A model generated the notes under the pieces. That model did no database searches and was not told the DNA's origin. It worked only from the letters and a program-made list of their open reading frames with translations. The position numbers were made by a program, and so were the translations under genes. Below are positions 17,455-26,748 of a stretch of 64,000 bases of DNA, piece after piece; position 1 is the first letter of the stretch, and every line of letters begins with the position of its first letter. The stretch comes from an uncultured Prevotella sp. (GTDB lineage: Bacteria; Bacteroidota; Bacteroidia; Bacteroidales; Bacteroidaceae), in NCBI GenBank assembly GCA_900317405.1, contig ONGP01000001.1, positions 117,674-181,673 on the forward strand, in the 5' to 3' direction.

Positions 17455-20371
17455 ACCAAGAACTTGGGTTTGTTCCGTATAGTTTAGTAAAACAACGGGT
17501 GAAATATTTAGGGTCGTTGAAGCCAACAGCGTATGCTATCTCGGTAATATTACGGTTACCAGTCTTAGACGATAGCATCTCCTTGGCCATATTCAGTCGG
17601 TAGTTACGTATAAACTGTCCCACAGGCAGACCTGCTTCAGCATTCAGGTGTTTGCTAGCCACTGTTCGGCTCATACCAAGCGCATCGCAAAACTCCTGTA
17701 CACCAAATTCAGAATCCATATAATGGGCTTCCATTATCTCCATCACACGTTCCATAAATGGCTTGGAGCTCTTCATTACCTCCTCCTTATCAGCCTCAAC
17801 ACTCTTAGTTACACTCTGTTTGTAACGCTGTTGGTTATCAAGTATGTTCTGTATACGTGACTGTAGTTGGCGAGGATCTTCAGACTCCTCAAGTACTCTA
17901 CGGATAGGTGTAAGCAATTGTTCGGCCTCCTTACGCTTAACTACTGCAACCCACCTATTATATATATATACTAACAAGGCTACAAACAAAATGCCAAGTA
18001 ACAGACGGAACCACCAACTGCGCCAGAAATAAGGTTTAACAACTACTTCGACTGATATGGTATCGCCATCACCAGCTGTCTGTGTTGACTTATAGTTCAC
18101 CTCGAAAGTATAGGTTCCTGCGGGTAGCGAACTATATCGTACAGAATGTTCACCGGGCTTTAACACCTCCCAATCGTTATCAAAGCCCTTCATGCGGTAA
18201 CTATATACGCCTTGCATTTCGTAGCCATAGTCGAGCGCCGAGAAATCTATCGAGAATGATCGGTGTCCTTCCTTCAACCAAATGGTTTTGGCCATAGTGA
18301 TATCTTCTTTCAGATAGTCACTGCCGGCTATCGCATCCTGATTGTCAACCATAAGATGGGTAAATGTAAGGTGACCGTGATAGTGGGTGTCAGCATTCTC
18401 ACCAAGCATCTCAATAAGTCCGGCCTCGCTACCCAGACAGATATTACCTGCCGCATCCTTTATGGCCGAATTCCAGTAGAAGTGCGGACTAATAAGTCCG
18501 TCATGCTGAGAATAGTTGGTAAAGGCCTTGAGTTTGGGGTCGTAAACCGAAAGACCGTTCTGGGTGGTAATCCACAGTCGACCATTACGATCTTCAACTA
18601 TGCCTTTTACACCGTTATATACCAATCCATCGGCCTGGGTAAGCACTTCAAAGCGCTCTTCGCCTTTTTCGTCAAGTATACGTTTGTATAGCCCGTAGCC
18701 GTTACTGCCCAACCATAGCGTACCATCGCTTGTCTCGCAGAACGATGATATCTTGTCTACTATCTTAGATGTAGGATCAGCTAATAGGTGGCGAATGTTA
18801 CGCGTTTCAAAACGTCCGTTCTTTTGAGATTTCAGGTCGACAACCACCACTCCCTGCATACAACCCATCCACAGATAACCATCCTTGGTTACTATCGATC
18901 CGATGCATCCACGAACCAATTGACACTCTTCGAACGGCTCTATCAATTGTTTTTTCTTGAAATCGTAGAAGAACAACCCGTCATTGCTACCTATCCACAT
19001 GCCATCGTTGATAGGATCGTAAGCCATAGCACCGATAAAGTTAGTCAATCGCGCCTGATCTACTGACAACTCCAGATGGACTATCGCCCCTGGATCGCTC
19101 ATATTTATCCAGCATAGTCCACCTCCCCATGTACCAATCCATAATCGACCGTATTTATCGGCAGCAAGGGTTGATACACTATTATGAGGCAATGACGAAT
19201 TTGACTTGGTATAGTGGATGAAGTTACGTTCCCCCTTTGGCCGGCGATTCAGTCCGCCTTCGACTGTACCAACCCATAGGGTGCCATCGGCCGATGCATA
19301 CATAGCATTTACAGGGTTGGGCGACAACGATCCTGGGTCGGAAGTATGTACACTGTTCTGCAATAGTAACTGTCGCGGCACCAGTCGCACCACTCCACCA
19401 GCCTCAGTACCTATATATATAAGGCCATTATCTACCCACAGATTGTGAACGAAATCATTTTTAAGCGGTGGATTACTAGCTTGAGTCCATGCTGTAAAAG
19501 TGTCCGTCTGATCGTCATAGATATTAACTCCGCACAGAGAGCCCACTAGCAGAGTGTTATCGGGCATCAAGGCCAAGCGCGACAAAAACTCATGTGACAG
19601 GCTTTGAACAGGTATCTGGTCGAGCTTATGCAGATATGGATCGTAGCGGTACAGACCATGATTGGTACTGAACCACACCACATTGCCACGCTTAAGCATA
19701 TCGGTGATGTAAAGACCATAAAGCGGTTTTAAAAGCGATGAAATCTCCTCCCTAACCAGTTTGCCGTCCTTTTCTGCCATACGATACAATCCTCTGTCAA
19801 TACATATCCATGGCTTACCGTTGCCCTCAATATCACAAATACTAATATCGGGAGTATTGTCTGTATATTGATAAGTGACAACATTGCTTATTCCACCATA
19901 TTCGTCAAATGATATCAAGTTTACATATTTTGTGGTAATAAGCCAGATACGACCGAGTGCATCACAATACGTCTTTACACTTGGTTGAGCCAGTAGTTCG
20001 CTTATGTCGCCTTTTGTCGTTTTAGGCACAATGGGGAGCATTGTGTTCAGGTCGATCACGTTGGTTCCCTCATCAAAGGCAACCCAAAGGCGTTTAAACC
20101 TGTCTTCGGTCATAGCCTTGCACGACAGGCTGTTAAGCCCCAACATCGGCATCATCATGCCATAGCCGTCGTAACGAACCAATCCACCGCCGTAAGTAGC
20201 TATCCACAGAAAACCATTGGAATCGCTGTACAACCAACTCACATTGTTGTGAGGCAGCCCATTGTCGAGGTTAATGTACGACAGATTATACCGCTCAGTA
20301 AGAATGTTGCCGTTGGCCCAACTGGCCAACGACAACATGCCGGCTAATATAATCGTCGCTAAACGGTTCAC
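17450..20371 (-). CDS. Membrane-spanning sensor with AraC DNA-binding domain, lacking kinase and receiver domains
   Basis: 973 residues, starting at a GTG that overlaps the TGA of the MFS gene (GTGA). Signal peptide to about 20; then a long periplasmic sensor of repeated propeller blades of the hybrid-two-component type (NNVSWLYSDSNGFLWIATYGG, AMTEDRFKRLWVAF, LAADKYGRLWIGTWGGG, GIVEDRNGRLWITTQNG); a Y_Y_Y domain (about 676-784, with YSYRMKGFDNDWEVL); one membrane helix (about 788-805); a linker of about 66 residues; and an AraC-type helix-turn-helix domain (about 873-973, ending ITEIAYAVGFNDPKYFTRCF). Classical hybrid two-component systems have HisKA, HATPase and receiver domains between the membrane helix and AraC; here there is no room for them. 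It probably senses an oligosaccharide and activates the adjacent susC operon directly from the membrane. Confidence 0.9.
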   Translation of the reverse strand: MNRLATIILAGMLSLASWANGNILTERYNLSYINLDNGLPHNNVSWLYSDSNGFLWIATYGGGLVRYDGYGMMMPMLGLNSLSCKAMTEDRFKRLWVAFDEGTNVIDLNTMLPIVPKTTKGDISELLAQPSVKTYCDALGRIWLITTKYVNLISFDEYGGISNVVTYQYTDNTPDISICDIEGNGKPWICIDRGLYRMAEKDGKLVREEISSLLKPLYGLYITDMLKRGNVVWFSTNHGLYRYDPYLHKLDQIPVQSLSHEFLSRLALMPDNTLLVGSLCGVNIYDDQTDTFTAWTQASNPPLKNDFVHNLWVDNGLIYIGTEAGGVVRLVPRQLLLQNSVHTSDPGSLSPNPVNAMYASADGTLWVGTVEGGLNRRPKGERNFIHYTKSNSSLPHNSVSTLAADKYGRLWIGTWGGGLCWINMSDPGAIVHLELSVDQARLTNFIGAMAYDPINDGMWIGSNDGLFFYDFKKKQLIEPFEECQLVRGCIGSIVTKDGYLWMGCMQGVVVVDLKSQKNGRFETRNIRHLLADPTSKIVDKISSFCETSDGTLWLGSNGYGLYKRILDEKGEERFEVLTQADGLVYNGVKGIVEDRNGRLWITTQNGLSVYDPKLKAFTNYSQHDGLISPHFYWNSAIKDAAGNICLGSEAGLIEMLGENADTHYHGHLTFTHLMVDNQDAIAGSDYLKEDITMAKTIWLKEGHRSFSIDFSALDYGYEMQGVYSYRMKGFDNDWEVLKPGEHSVRYSSLPAGTYTFEVNYKSTQTAGDGDTISVEVVVKPYFWRSWWFRLLLGILFVALLVYIYNRWVAVVKRKEAEQLLTPIRRVLEESEDPRQLQSRIQNILDNQQRYKQSVTKSVEADKEEVMKSSKPFMERVMEIMEAHYMDSEFGVQEFCDALGMSRTVASKHLNAEAGLPVGQFIRNYRLNMAKEMLSSKTGNRNITEIAYAVGFNDPKYFTRCFTKLYGTNPSSWS

Positions 20372-21669
20372 TTCTTAGTCTTAATTCCAAATACTGCACA
20401 TGCTCCAGCAAACAACAGGATGCCTGACACTATCATCATGTAAGTCTGATTACTGCCCACCAAAGTAAGGATTGATCCACCCAACAGGGCAGCTACTATC
20501 TGTGGAACGCAGATGGTACCATTAAACAGGCCCAGATAAGCTCCCATGTGACCATAGCCTTGCAGCGCATTGGTAACCAACGTGAATGGGCAAGCCAGCT
20601 GTGCAGCCCATGCGCAACCAATGAGCAGGAATGGGAAAATCTGCAGATACTGACCCGGACAGAACGGAATAAGAGCAAAGCCCACTCCACCAATTGCCAT
20701 ACTAACTGCGTAGGCAACCTTGATATTCTTGAATCGGGGTATAAGTGCAGCCCAAGCCACTGAACCCATAGCCTGGATGGCATAGAGCACACCTGTCCAG
20801 TTGCCAGCTACCTGATATGCCTCGCTAGTCGAATCAGCTGTATCCCAGACAGTTAACGAAACGGCGTCGACCACATATGTCCACATATAAAGGAATGCAG
20901 CCCAACTGAAGAACTGCACCAATCCGATGCGCCAAAATGCCGATGGAGCGTTCTTTAGCAATACGAACCAATTACCAGAGTCTTCCTTCTCCTCAGATAC
21001 AGGGTTATACTCAGCATACTCCTGTGGTGGCCACTCCTTTACCTTCATTGTGGTATAGACAACACACAGGATAAGGATAGCTGCACCGATATAGAACGAC
21101 CAAATTACCGTATCGGGAACAACACCCTCAGGAGCCACATTACTTAATCCTATCCAGGCGAAGAAAAATGGGAACAGGAAACCAACCACACTACCAGCAT
21201 TACACAGGAACGATTGGATAGAGTAAGCCTTACCCTTCTGTTTCTCGTTCACCATGTCGCCCACCATCATCTTGAATGGTTGCATGGCCATGTTGATACT
21301 GGTATCGAGCAGCATCAGCATCAGTAGTCCGAATATCATCACCATAGATATGGTAAGACCCAGCGAACCGGCATTAGGCAACAGACACATCACAGCTACA
21401 GCCGTTAGCGCTCCTATAAATAAGTAAGGTATACGACGACCGAATCGTGTCCAAGTTCTGTCGCTCAGTGTTCCCACGATAGGCTGAACCAGAATACCCA
21501 TCAGCGGAGGTAATATCCAGAAGAAACTCAACGAGTGCGGATCGGCACCAAGCGTACGGAATATACGCGATATGTTAGCACTCTGAAGAGCGTAAGCTAT
21601 CTGTACGCCAAAGAATCCAAAACTAAGATTCCATAATTTCCAAAATGATAAATCCGGTTTTTGTTTCAT
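20368..21669 (-). CDS. MFS sugar transporter, GPH/SLC45-like
   Basis: 433 residues and about 12 hydrophobic segments. The N-terminus FWKLWNLSFGFFGVQIAYAL and the loop between segments 2 and 3 (GTLSDRTWTRFGRRIPYLFI) match the SLC45-like / glycoside-pentoside-hexuronide branch of the major facilitator superfamily, which moves sugars and oligosaccharides with cations across the inner membrane. In this locus it would take up arabinose or short arabino-oligosaccharides from the periplasm. It sits 14 bp after the LacI-type gene and overlaps the sensor/AraC gene by 4 bp, so all three form one operon. The exact substrate is not readable from sequence. Confidence 0.88.
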   Translation of the reverse strand: MKQKPDLSFWKLWNLSFGFFGVQIAYALQSANISRIFRTLGADPHSLSFFWILPPLMGILVQPIVGTLSDRTWTRFGRRIPYLFIGALTAVAVMCLLPNAGSLGLTISMVMIFGLLMLMLLDTSINMAMQPFKMMVGDMVNEKQKGKAYSIQSFLCNAGSVVGFLFPFFFAWIGLSNVAPEGVVPDTVIWSFYIGAAILILCVVYTTMKVKEWPPQEYAEYNPVSEEKEDSGNWFVLLKNAPSAFWRIGLVQFFSWAAFLYMWTYVVDAVSLTVWDTADSTSEAYQVAGNWTGVLYAIQAMGSVAWAALIPRFKNIKVAYAVSMAIGGVGFALIPFCPGQYLQIFPFLLIGCAWAAQLACPFTLVTNALQGYGHMGAYLGLFNGTICVPQIVAALLGGSILTLVGSNQTYMMIVSGILLFAGACAVFGIKTKK

Positions 21670-21683
21670 ATCTCTTAATTATA

Positions 21684-22709
21684 TTATTTCGTTGTTCCTC
21701 TTACTACTAGTCGGGTTCTAACCACTCTTTTCTCTATCTTATCGAGTGGCGACAGCCCTTCCACCTTATCCATCAGGATGGTGGCAGCCTCTTCGCCCAC
21801 CTTATGACCACGCTGTTCCACGGTGGTGAGCATAGGATCGCAGGCCACTGCACGCTGTCCGTTAGTAAATCCGCATATCTGTACATCCTCTGGAACTTTT
21901 ATGCCGGCATGTTTCAACGTGTAGAGAACACCTATGGCCGTATCATCATTCACTGCAAAGTATCCATCGGGAGGATTATCCATAGTCATCAGTTGGGGTG
22001 TGAGTTCCTCAGCGTCAGTACGATTATCGCAGACCTTTACTATCTCCTCATCTATCTTTAATCCTTGCTTCAACAGAGCATCCTTGTATCCGTTGAAACG
22101 GTTCTTGGATATCTCCAACTGCATAGGACTACCATAGAAGGCGATACGCTTGCATCCTGATTCTATCAGATGTGTAACGGCATTCATGGCGCCCATATAG
22201 TCGTCGACCACCACTCTACTGGCATTCACGCCTGTACAAATACGGTCGTAAAACACCATCGGTATGCCTGCATCTATTAATTTCTTATAGTGATCGTAGT
22301 TCTTGGTATCCTTAGCCTGCGATACAATTACACCACACACCTTGTAACGATGGAAGTTTTCGCATATTTCAGCCTCGCGCTCATACTGCTCGCCACTCAG
22401 CGCCACCATTATCTGATAACCGCGAGCACGAGCAGTCTCCTCAATACCTGTAAGGATAGATGAAAAATAATAATGTGTAAACTCTGGCACTATGACACCT
22501 ATCATTCTTTGCGGCATAACGCGACTGTGACGCAGAGCCTCACCGATGGCATTGGGGTAGAAGTTGTGCTCACGGGCAAACTGCTGGATAGCCCTGCGTC
22601 GCTCTTCGCTGATGCGGGGTGAATCCTTGAGTGCACGCGACACCGTAGCCACGGAAATTCCAAACTCCCGCGCTATGTCCTTCATTGTCATTGGCGCCTT
22701 TTCTTCCAT
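21684..22709 (-). CDS. LacI-family transcriptional regulator
   Basis: 341 residues. The N-terminal helix-turn-helix (MTMKDIAREFGISVATVSRA, then LKDSPRISEERR, to about residue 60) is the classic LacI type with a hinge helix at NAIGEALRHSR. A periplasmic-binding-protein-like effector domain fills 65-335 (RMIGVIVPEFTHYYFSSILTGIE; VVDDYMGAMNAVTHLIESGC; GYFAVNDDTAIGVLYTLKHA). It should bind a palindromic operator and release it on sugar binding. It heads an operon with the MFS and sensor/AraC genes and is divergent from the esterase/GH43 operon. The palindrome TGCAAACGTTTGCA at 5195-5208 is a plausible target. Confidence 0.95.
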   Translation of the reverse strand: MEEKAPMTMKDIAREFGISVATVSRALKDSPRISEERRRAIQQFAREHNFYPNAIGEALRHSRVMPQRMIGVIVPEFTHYYFSSILTGIEETARARGYQIMVALSGEQYEREAEICENFHRYKVCGVIVSQAKDTKNYDHYKKLIDAGIPMVFYDRICTGVNASRVVVDDYMGAMNAVTHLIESGCKRIAFYGSPMQLEISKNRFNGYKDALLKQGLKIDEEIVKVCDNRTDAEELTPQLMTMDNPPDGYFAVNDDTAIGVLYTLKHAGIKVPEDVQICGFTNGQRAVACDPMLTTVEQRGHKVGEEAATILMDKVEGLSPLDKIEKRVVRTRLVVRGTTK

Positions 22710-22731
22710 CGGTTCTCAATTATTCCGTGTG

Positions 22732-22739
22732 CAAAGATA
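22732..22739 (-). promoter_or_regulatory. Candidate promoter (-7 box) of the LacI-MFS-sensor operon
   Basis: The minus strand reads TATCTTTG followed by CACACGG, 22 bp before the lacI-type ATG, giving a very short leader. GCGCAAAC nearby (22749-22756) resembles half of the palindrome at 5195-5208, but the other half is absent. Confidence 0.55.
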
Positions 22740-22802
22740 ATGTAAAATGCGCAAACAACAAAAAAAATCACGAATTAATTTTTCATTGTTAAAATAATCG
22801 TG

Positions 22803-22810
22803 TAACTTTG
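22803..22810 (+). promoter_or_regulatory. Candidate promoter (-7 box) of the esterase-GH43 operon
   Basis: TAACTTTG followed by CAGCCG, 20 bp before the ATG at 22831. It faces away from the lacI promoter across the same 121-bp intergenic region. Confidence 0.6.
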
Positions 22811-22830
22811 CAGCCGACAAACTACCGAAA

Positions 22831-25089
22831 ATGAAAAGGAAAGCAATTATTATCGCAACCATCATGCTGCTATGCTGTAGTTTTGCTATGGCACAGATGC
22901 AAATGCCGTACATCCCAAATGGCGTCATCGACACCACCATACACGAAACAGTGGGGCTAAAACCAGCAACTGACGTGAAAACCATAACAATATTTAAAGC
23001 AACAGAACAGTCAGACCATTATGCCAATGGCGTGGTAATGGTTGCATTCAAGGGGCAGCTCTACTGCATGTGGCAGAGTTCGCCAAAGGATGAGGACAGC
23101 GACGACACCCGTGTGGTCTACAGCATCAGCAGCGATGATGGCTACACCTGGAGCAAACCCACCACACTAGCTGCACCAAGCAGGGATTACTATTGTACAT
23201 CAGGCGGTTGGTTGGTATGTGGCGACACGTTGATAGCTTTCATTGACACTTGGGAGAAAGGCCTCTCACCACGAGGCGGCAAGACCTGCTATATTACGAG
23301 TTCCGATGGACTCTCGTGGAGCAAAATACTGCCTGTAAGGATGGCCGATGGTAGCGAGATGAATGGTATATTGGAACAAGACCCTCGCCAAATATCTGAG
23401 GGACGAATAGTAGGTGCCGCCCACTTCATGCCAGGACTGCATGTATGTCCTGTATATACCGATGATCCAAAAGGCATAAGCGGTTGGCGAAAGGGCCTGT
23501 TCGAATACGAAGACATTGGCAAGACATCGCGCGAAATAGAACCCAGTCAGTATTTGCAACCCGATGGCACCATCGTAATGCTGTTTCGAGATCAAAGCAG
23601 CAGTTTTTACAAACTGGCATCTATCAGCAAAGACAGAGGCGAAAGCTGGACAAAACCAGCACTAACATCATTCCCAGATGCACGCACCAAACAGTGTGCA
23701 GGCAACCTGCCCGACGGCAAATCTTTTATAGTCAGTTGTTCAGTCCCAGCCAAACGTCGCTGGCCACTCGTGCTGCATCTGAGCAACGATGGCAAAAAAT
23801 TCGACAAAGCCATTCTGCTACGTAGTGGTGCTGCAGGCGATTTGCCGCCAAGACGTTATGATGGCAAATACAAAACCCTTGGCTATAGCTATCCCAAAGC
23901 AATAGTCCACAACAACAAGCTATACGTAAGCTACTCTACTAATAAAGAAGACGTAGAGTGCAGTATCGTCACCATAGCCAAACCAAAATCAACAACGGTG
24001 CAAAAGCGCAAACAATATGAGTTCCAGCGCAATCTGCCTGTGTATGCCGACTCGCTGATTGCTCATCTGGATTATCCCCTTGCGTGGGAGAATAGTGGCA
24101 TCAAGAAGTTTGCTAAGTGGAAAAAGGTTGCTCGTCAAAAGGTGTTCGACTGTATGCTGATGCCACCACCGCCACCTGCCGATGGCTATCAGGCAAAGGT
24201 GCTCTACGAGGAACAGCGCGATGGCTATAAGGCTCGAAAGATGGAGATCCGTCTGTCGCAATACTACACGGTGCCAGCCTACGTGTTGCTCCCCGATGGC
24301 AAAGGGCCGTTTCCTGCCATCAACCTACTGCACGACCACGGTGCCCATTTATATATAGGTAAGGAGAAGATGATACGACCTTTGGCTTGCGAAGATGCTG
24401 CTGTTATCAAGGATGCTGAGGAATGGCTGACAGGTTATGAAGGTCAGTTCTTTGGCGACTATCTAGCCAAGAACGGCTATGTAGTCTTTTCAGCCGATGC
24501 CCCAATGTGGGGCGAACGGGGACAGAAGGAAGGTCCACGTCGAGATAGATACGACATGATAGCAGGCAATATGATGATGTACGGCATCGACCTCTCGGCA
24601 TGGATGACTTACGATGATATCGCCGGCACTGATTTCCTGGCACAGATGCCAGAGGTGGATGCATCAAGGATTGGTTGCACAGGCTGGTCAATGGGAGCTT
24701 ATCGTGCCTGGATGCTGGCTGCTCTAAGCGATAGGATAGCAGCCTCAGCATCAGTCTGTTGGATGGTGACTACCGACGAACAGATGTCGTTTAAGTACGA
24801 CCGAACGGAGAATGGCGGCTTTGCCAACTGCTTCCCTGGTCTCCGCCGCTGGATGGACTATCCCCACGTAGCCTGCATAGCCTGTCCCAAGCCCATGCTT
24901 TTCATCAACGGCAAGCAGGATAAACTCTTCCCTGTGCCTGGGGTAGAAAAGGCCTTTAGCATCATGCATAACGTTTGGAGCAATCAAAAAGTCGGCGACA
25001 ACTTGGAAACCGAACTATGGGACATCCCACATAGTTGTGGTCTGAAAGCCCAAAAGCGTGTACTCGATTTTTTCAAGAAACACTTATAA
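22831..25089 (+). CDS. Fused BNR beta-propeller and alpha/beta-hydrolase (acetyl-esterase-like) protein
   Basis: 752 residues with a signal peptide (to about 21, ending FAMAQ). Residues 50-390 form a sialidase-like propeller with Asp-box motifs (SSDDGYTW, SSDGLSW, SKDRGESW) and YLQPDGTIVMLFRDQ; the FRIP motif of true GH33 sialidases is not seen. Residues from about 395 resemble secreted Bacteroidota acetylxylan-esterase/dienelactone-hydrolase-type enzymes: nucleophile Ser in GCTGWSMGAYRAW, Asp in NGKQDKLFP and His in DIPHSCG. The reading frame runs through both without a break. The esterase half may remove acetyl or similar groups. The propeller half could be a glycosidase (for example GH93-like exo-arabinanase, same fold) or a binding module; this is speculation. 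It is followed 18 bp later by a GH43 gene in the same operon. Confidence 0.8.
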   Translation: MKRKAIIIATIMLLCCSFAMAQMQMPYIPNGVIDTTIHETVGLKPATDVKTITIFKATEQSDHYANGVVMVAFKGQLYCMWQSSPKDEDSDDTRVVYSISSDDGYTWSKPTTLAAPSRDYYCTSGGWLVCGDTLIAFIDTWEKGLSPRGGKTCYITSSDGLSWSKILPVRMADGSEMNGILEQDPRQISEGRIVGAAHFMPGLHVCPVYTDDPKGISGWRKGLFEYEDIGKTSREIEPSQYLQPDGTIVMLFRDQSSSFYKLASISKDRGESWTKPALTSFPDARTKQCAGNLPDGKSFIVSCSVPAKRRWPLVLHLSNDGKKFDKAILLRSGAAGDLPPRRYDGKYKTLGYSYPKAIVHNNKLYVSYSTNKEDVECSIVTIAKPKSTTVQKRKQYEFQRNLPVYADSLIAHLDYPLAWENSGIKKFAKWKKVARQKVFDCMLMPPPPPADGYQAKVLYEEQRDGYKARKMEIRLSQYYTVPAYVLLPDGKGPFPAINLLHDHGAHLYIGKEKMIRPLACEDAAVIKDAEEWLTGYEGQFFGDYLAKNGYVVFSADAPMWGERGQKEGPRRDRYDMIAGNMMMYGIDLSAWMTYDDIAGTDFLAQMPEVDASRIGCTGWSMGAYRAWMLAALSDRIAASASVCWMVTTDEQMSFKYDRTENGGFANCFPGLRRWMDYPHVACIACPKPMLFINGKQDKLFPVPGVEKAFSIMHNVWSNQKVGDNLETELWDIPHSCGLKAQKRVLDFFKKHL

Positions 25090-25107
25090 CAAGGAAACTA
25101 CTAAGAT

Positions 25108-26748
25108 ATGAAAAGAACAATTCTGATGGCATTTGTATGCCTACATCTTGCAGCTTCGGCTCAGTATGTGTCGAAGGTGTGGAGCCCCGATAATGGCAAC
25201 GGCACCTATACCAACCCAGTGATTAATGCCGACTATAGCGACCCTGATGTCTGTGTGGGCGCCAGCGGCGAGGATTATTATATGACGGCTTCATCATTTC
25301 AGTGTGTACCTGGTTTGCCCATACTGCATTCCAAGGATCTTGTTAACTGGGAGATTATCAACTATGCTTTGAATAATCTCTACGAGGGGGATGAGACATT
25401 GTTGAAGCACTTCAGCATGCCACGTCATGGTGCTGGCGTGTGGGCTCCAAGCATCCGATTCCACGATGGGTGGTACTATATATATTGGGGCGATCCCGAC
25501 TATGGTGTGTATATGGTAAAGACGCAGGATCCTGCCGACAAGTGGACGGCTCCGCTTTGTGTCATCAAGGGGCAGGGATATATCGACACCACCCCACTCT
25601 GGGATGACGACGGACGCTGCTATCTGGTGAACGGATGGGCCAACAGTCGCTCTAAGTTTGCATCGGTATTGACTGTCCGCGAGATGTCGGCTGACGGAAC
25701 CCGTGCCATCGGCCAGCCTGTTATCGTGTTCGATGGCAATGGCAATGAGAATCGCACCTGCGAGGGACCTAAGTTTTATAAGCGCGACGGTTGGTACTGG
25801 ATTATGTGTCCTGCAGGCGGCGTACCTACAGGCTTCCAACTCGCTATGCGTAGCAAGAGTCCTTACGGACCATACGAGCACAAAATCGTATTGGCCCAGG
25901 GCAAGACAAATATCAATGGTCCTCATCAGGGCGGTTGGGTACATACCAAATACGGCGAAGACTGGTTCCTGCACTTTCAAGATAAAGAAGCATACGGCAG
26001 AGTGGTTCATCTTAATCCTGTTGATTGGAGCACAGGATGGCCTATCATGGGTAAGAAGGGAGAGCCTGTTACTACCTACAAAAAACCAAAGAGTAGTTCA
26101 ACGCTAGTGGTAAATCCAGTAGAGAGCGATGAGTTCAATAGTAACACATTAGGTCTGCAATGGCAATGGCACGCCAACTACGACGAGAAGTTCGGCATGC
26201 CAACGGCATTTGGCACATATCGTATCTATAATTATAAACTATCTGATAAGTTCGTTAACTTCTGGGAGGTGCCCAACCTGCTGCTACAGAAAACACCCGC
26301 CGATAAGTTTACTGCCACAACAAAACTACGCTTCACATCTAAGGCCGAGGGACAAATGGGCGGATTGATTATGATGGGACTCGACTATTCGGCCATCGTT
26401 GTAAAGCGTGTAGGTAAGGAGTTTCATTTGCTACAACTTACTTGCAAAGGTGCAGATAAAGGCAACGCCCAGACAGAACAACTGATTGCAACCCTGAAGC
26501 CTACCGCAGAGGACAAGATCGACTATAAACCAGGTATCCATATAGACATCTATATGCGTCTGTCAGTTGACAACTCCAAGTTGAAGTTCGCCTACAGTCT
26601 GGATGGCAAGAAATATAAGGAATGTGGCACAGAATTCCAAATGCGCGAAGGCAAATGGATTGGCGCCAAGTTCGGCTACGTATCAGTTGACCCTAATCCA
26701 AAGACGGACAAAGGTTGGCTAGATGCCGACTGGATAAGAGTCGACTAA
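25108..26748 (+). CDS. GH43 glycosidase with C-terminal beta-sandwich domain
   Basis: 546 residues with a signal peptide (to about 18, ending AASAQ). The GH43 propeller (about 25-325) has catalytic-position residues Asp in ADYSDPDVCVG, Asp in IDTTPLWDDDG and Glu in RTCEGPKFYKRDGWYW. A C2-type beta-sandwich (about 345-546, ESDEFNSNTLGLQWQWHANY onward) follows, as in beta-xylosidase/alpha-L-arabinofuranosidase branches. It resembles the first 550 residues of the GH43 at 5272-7347 but lacks its third domain. Probably a periplasmic exo-enzyme trimming imported oligosaccharides. The stop codon overlaps that of the convergent chrA gene by two bases (gene ends overlap by 4 bp), leaving no room for a separate terminator. 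Confidence 0.88.
   Translation: MKRTILMAFVCLHLAASAQYVSKVWSPDNGNGTYTNPVINADYSDPDVCVGASGEDYYMTASSFQCVPGLPILHSKDLVNWEIINYALNNLYEGDETLLKHFSMPRHGAGVWAPSIRFHDGWYYIYWGDPDYGVYMVKTQDPADKWTAPLCVIKGQGYIDTTPLWDDDGRCYLVNGWANSRSKFASVLTVREMSADGTRAIGQPVIVFDGNGNENRTCEGPKFYKRDGWYWIMCPAGGVPTGFQLAMRSKSPYGPYEHKIVLAQGKTNINGPHQGGWVHTKYGEDWFLHFQDKEAYGRVVHLNPVDWSTGWPIMGKKGEPVTTYKKPKSSSTLVVNPVESDEFNSNTLGLQWQWHANYDEKFGMPTAFGTYRIYNYKLSDKFVNFWEVPNLLLQKTPADKFTATTKLRFTSKAEGQMGGLIMMGLDYSAIVVKRVGKEFHLLQLTCKGADKGNAQTEQLIATLKPTAEDKIDYKPGIHIDIYMRLSVDNSKLKFAYSLDGKKYKECGTEFQMREGKWIGAKFGYVSVDPNPKTDKGWLDADWIRVD

Noticed and set aside
17450-20371. Broken hybrid two-component gene (pseudogene)
   Set aside because: The frame is intact from sensor to AraC domain and sits in a tight operon with overlapping stop/start; a simple kinase deletion or different architecture is more likely than decay.
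22716-22985. 89-codon minus-strand frame between the LacI-type and esterase genes
   Set aside because: It covers both divergent promoters and the start of the esterase gene; no supporting features.
22831-24000. True GH33 sialidase
   Set aside because: Asp boxes are present but the FRIP motif is not seen and nothing else in the locus handles sialic acid.
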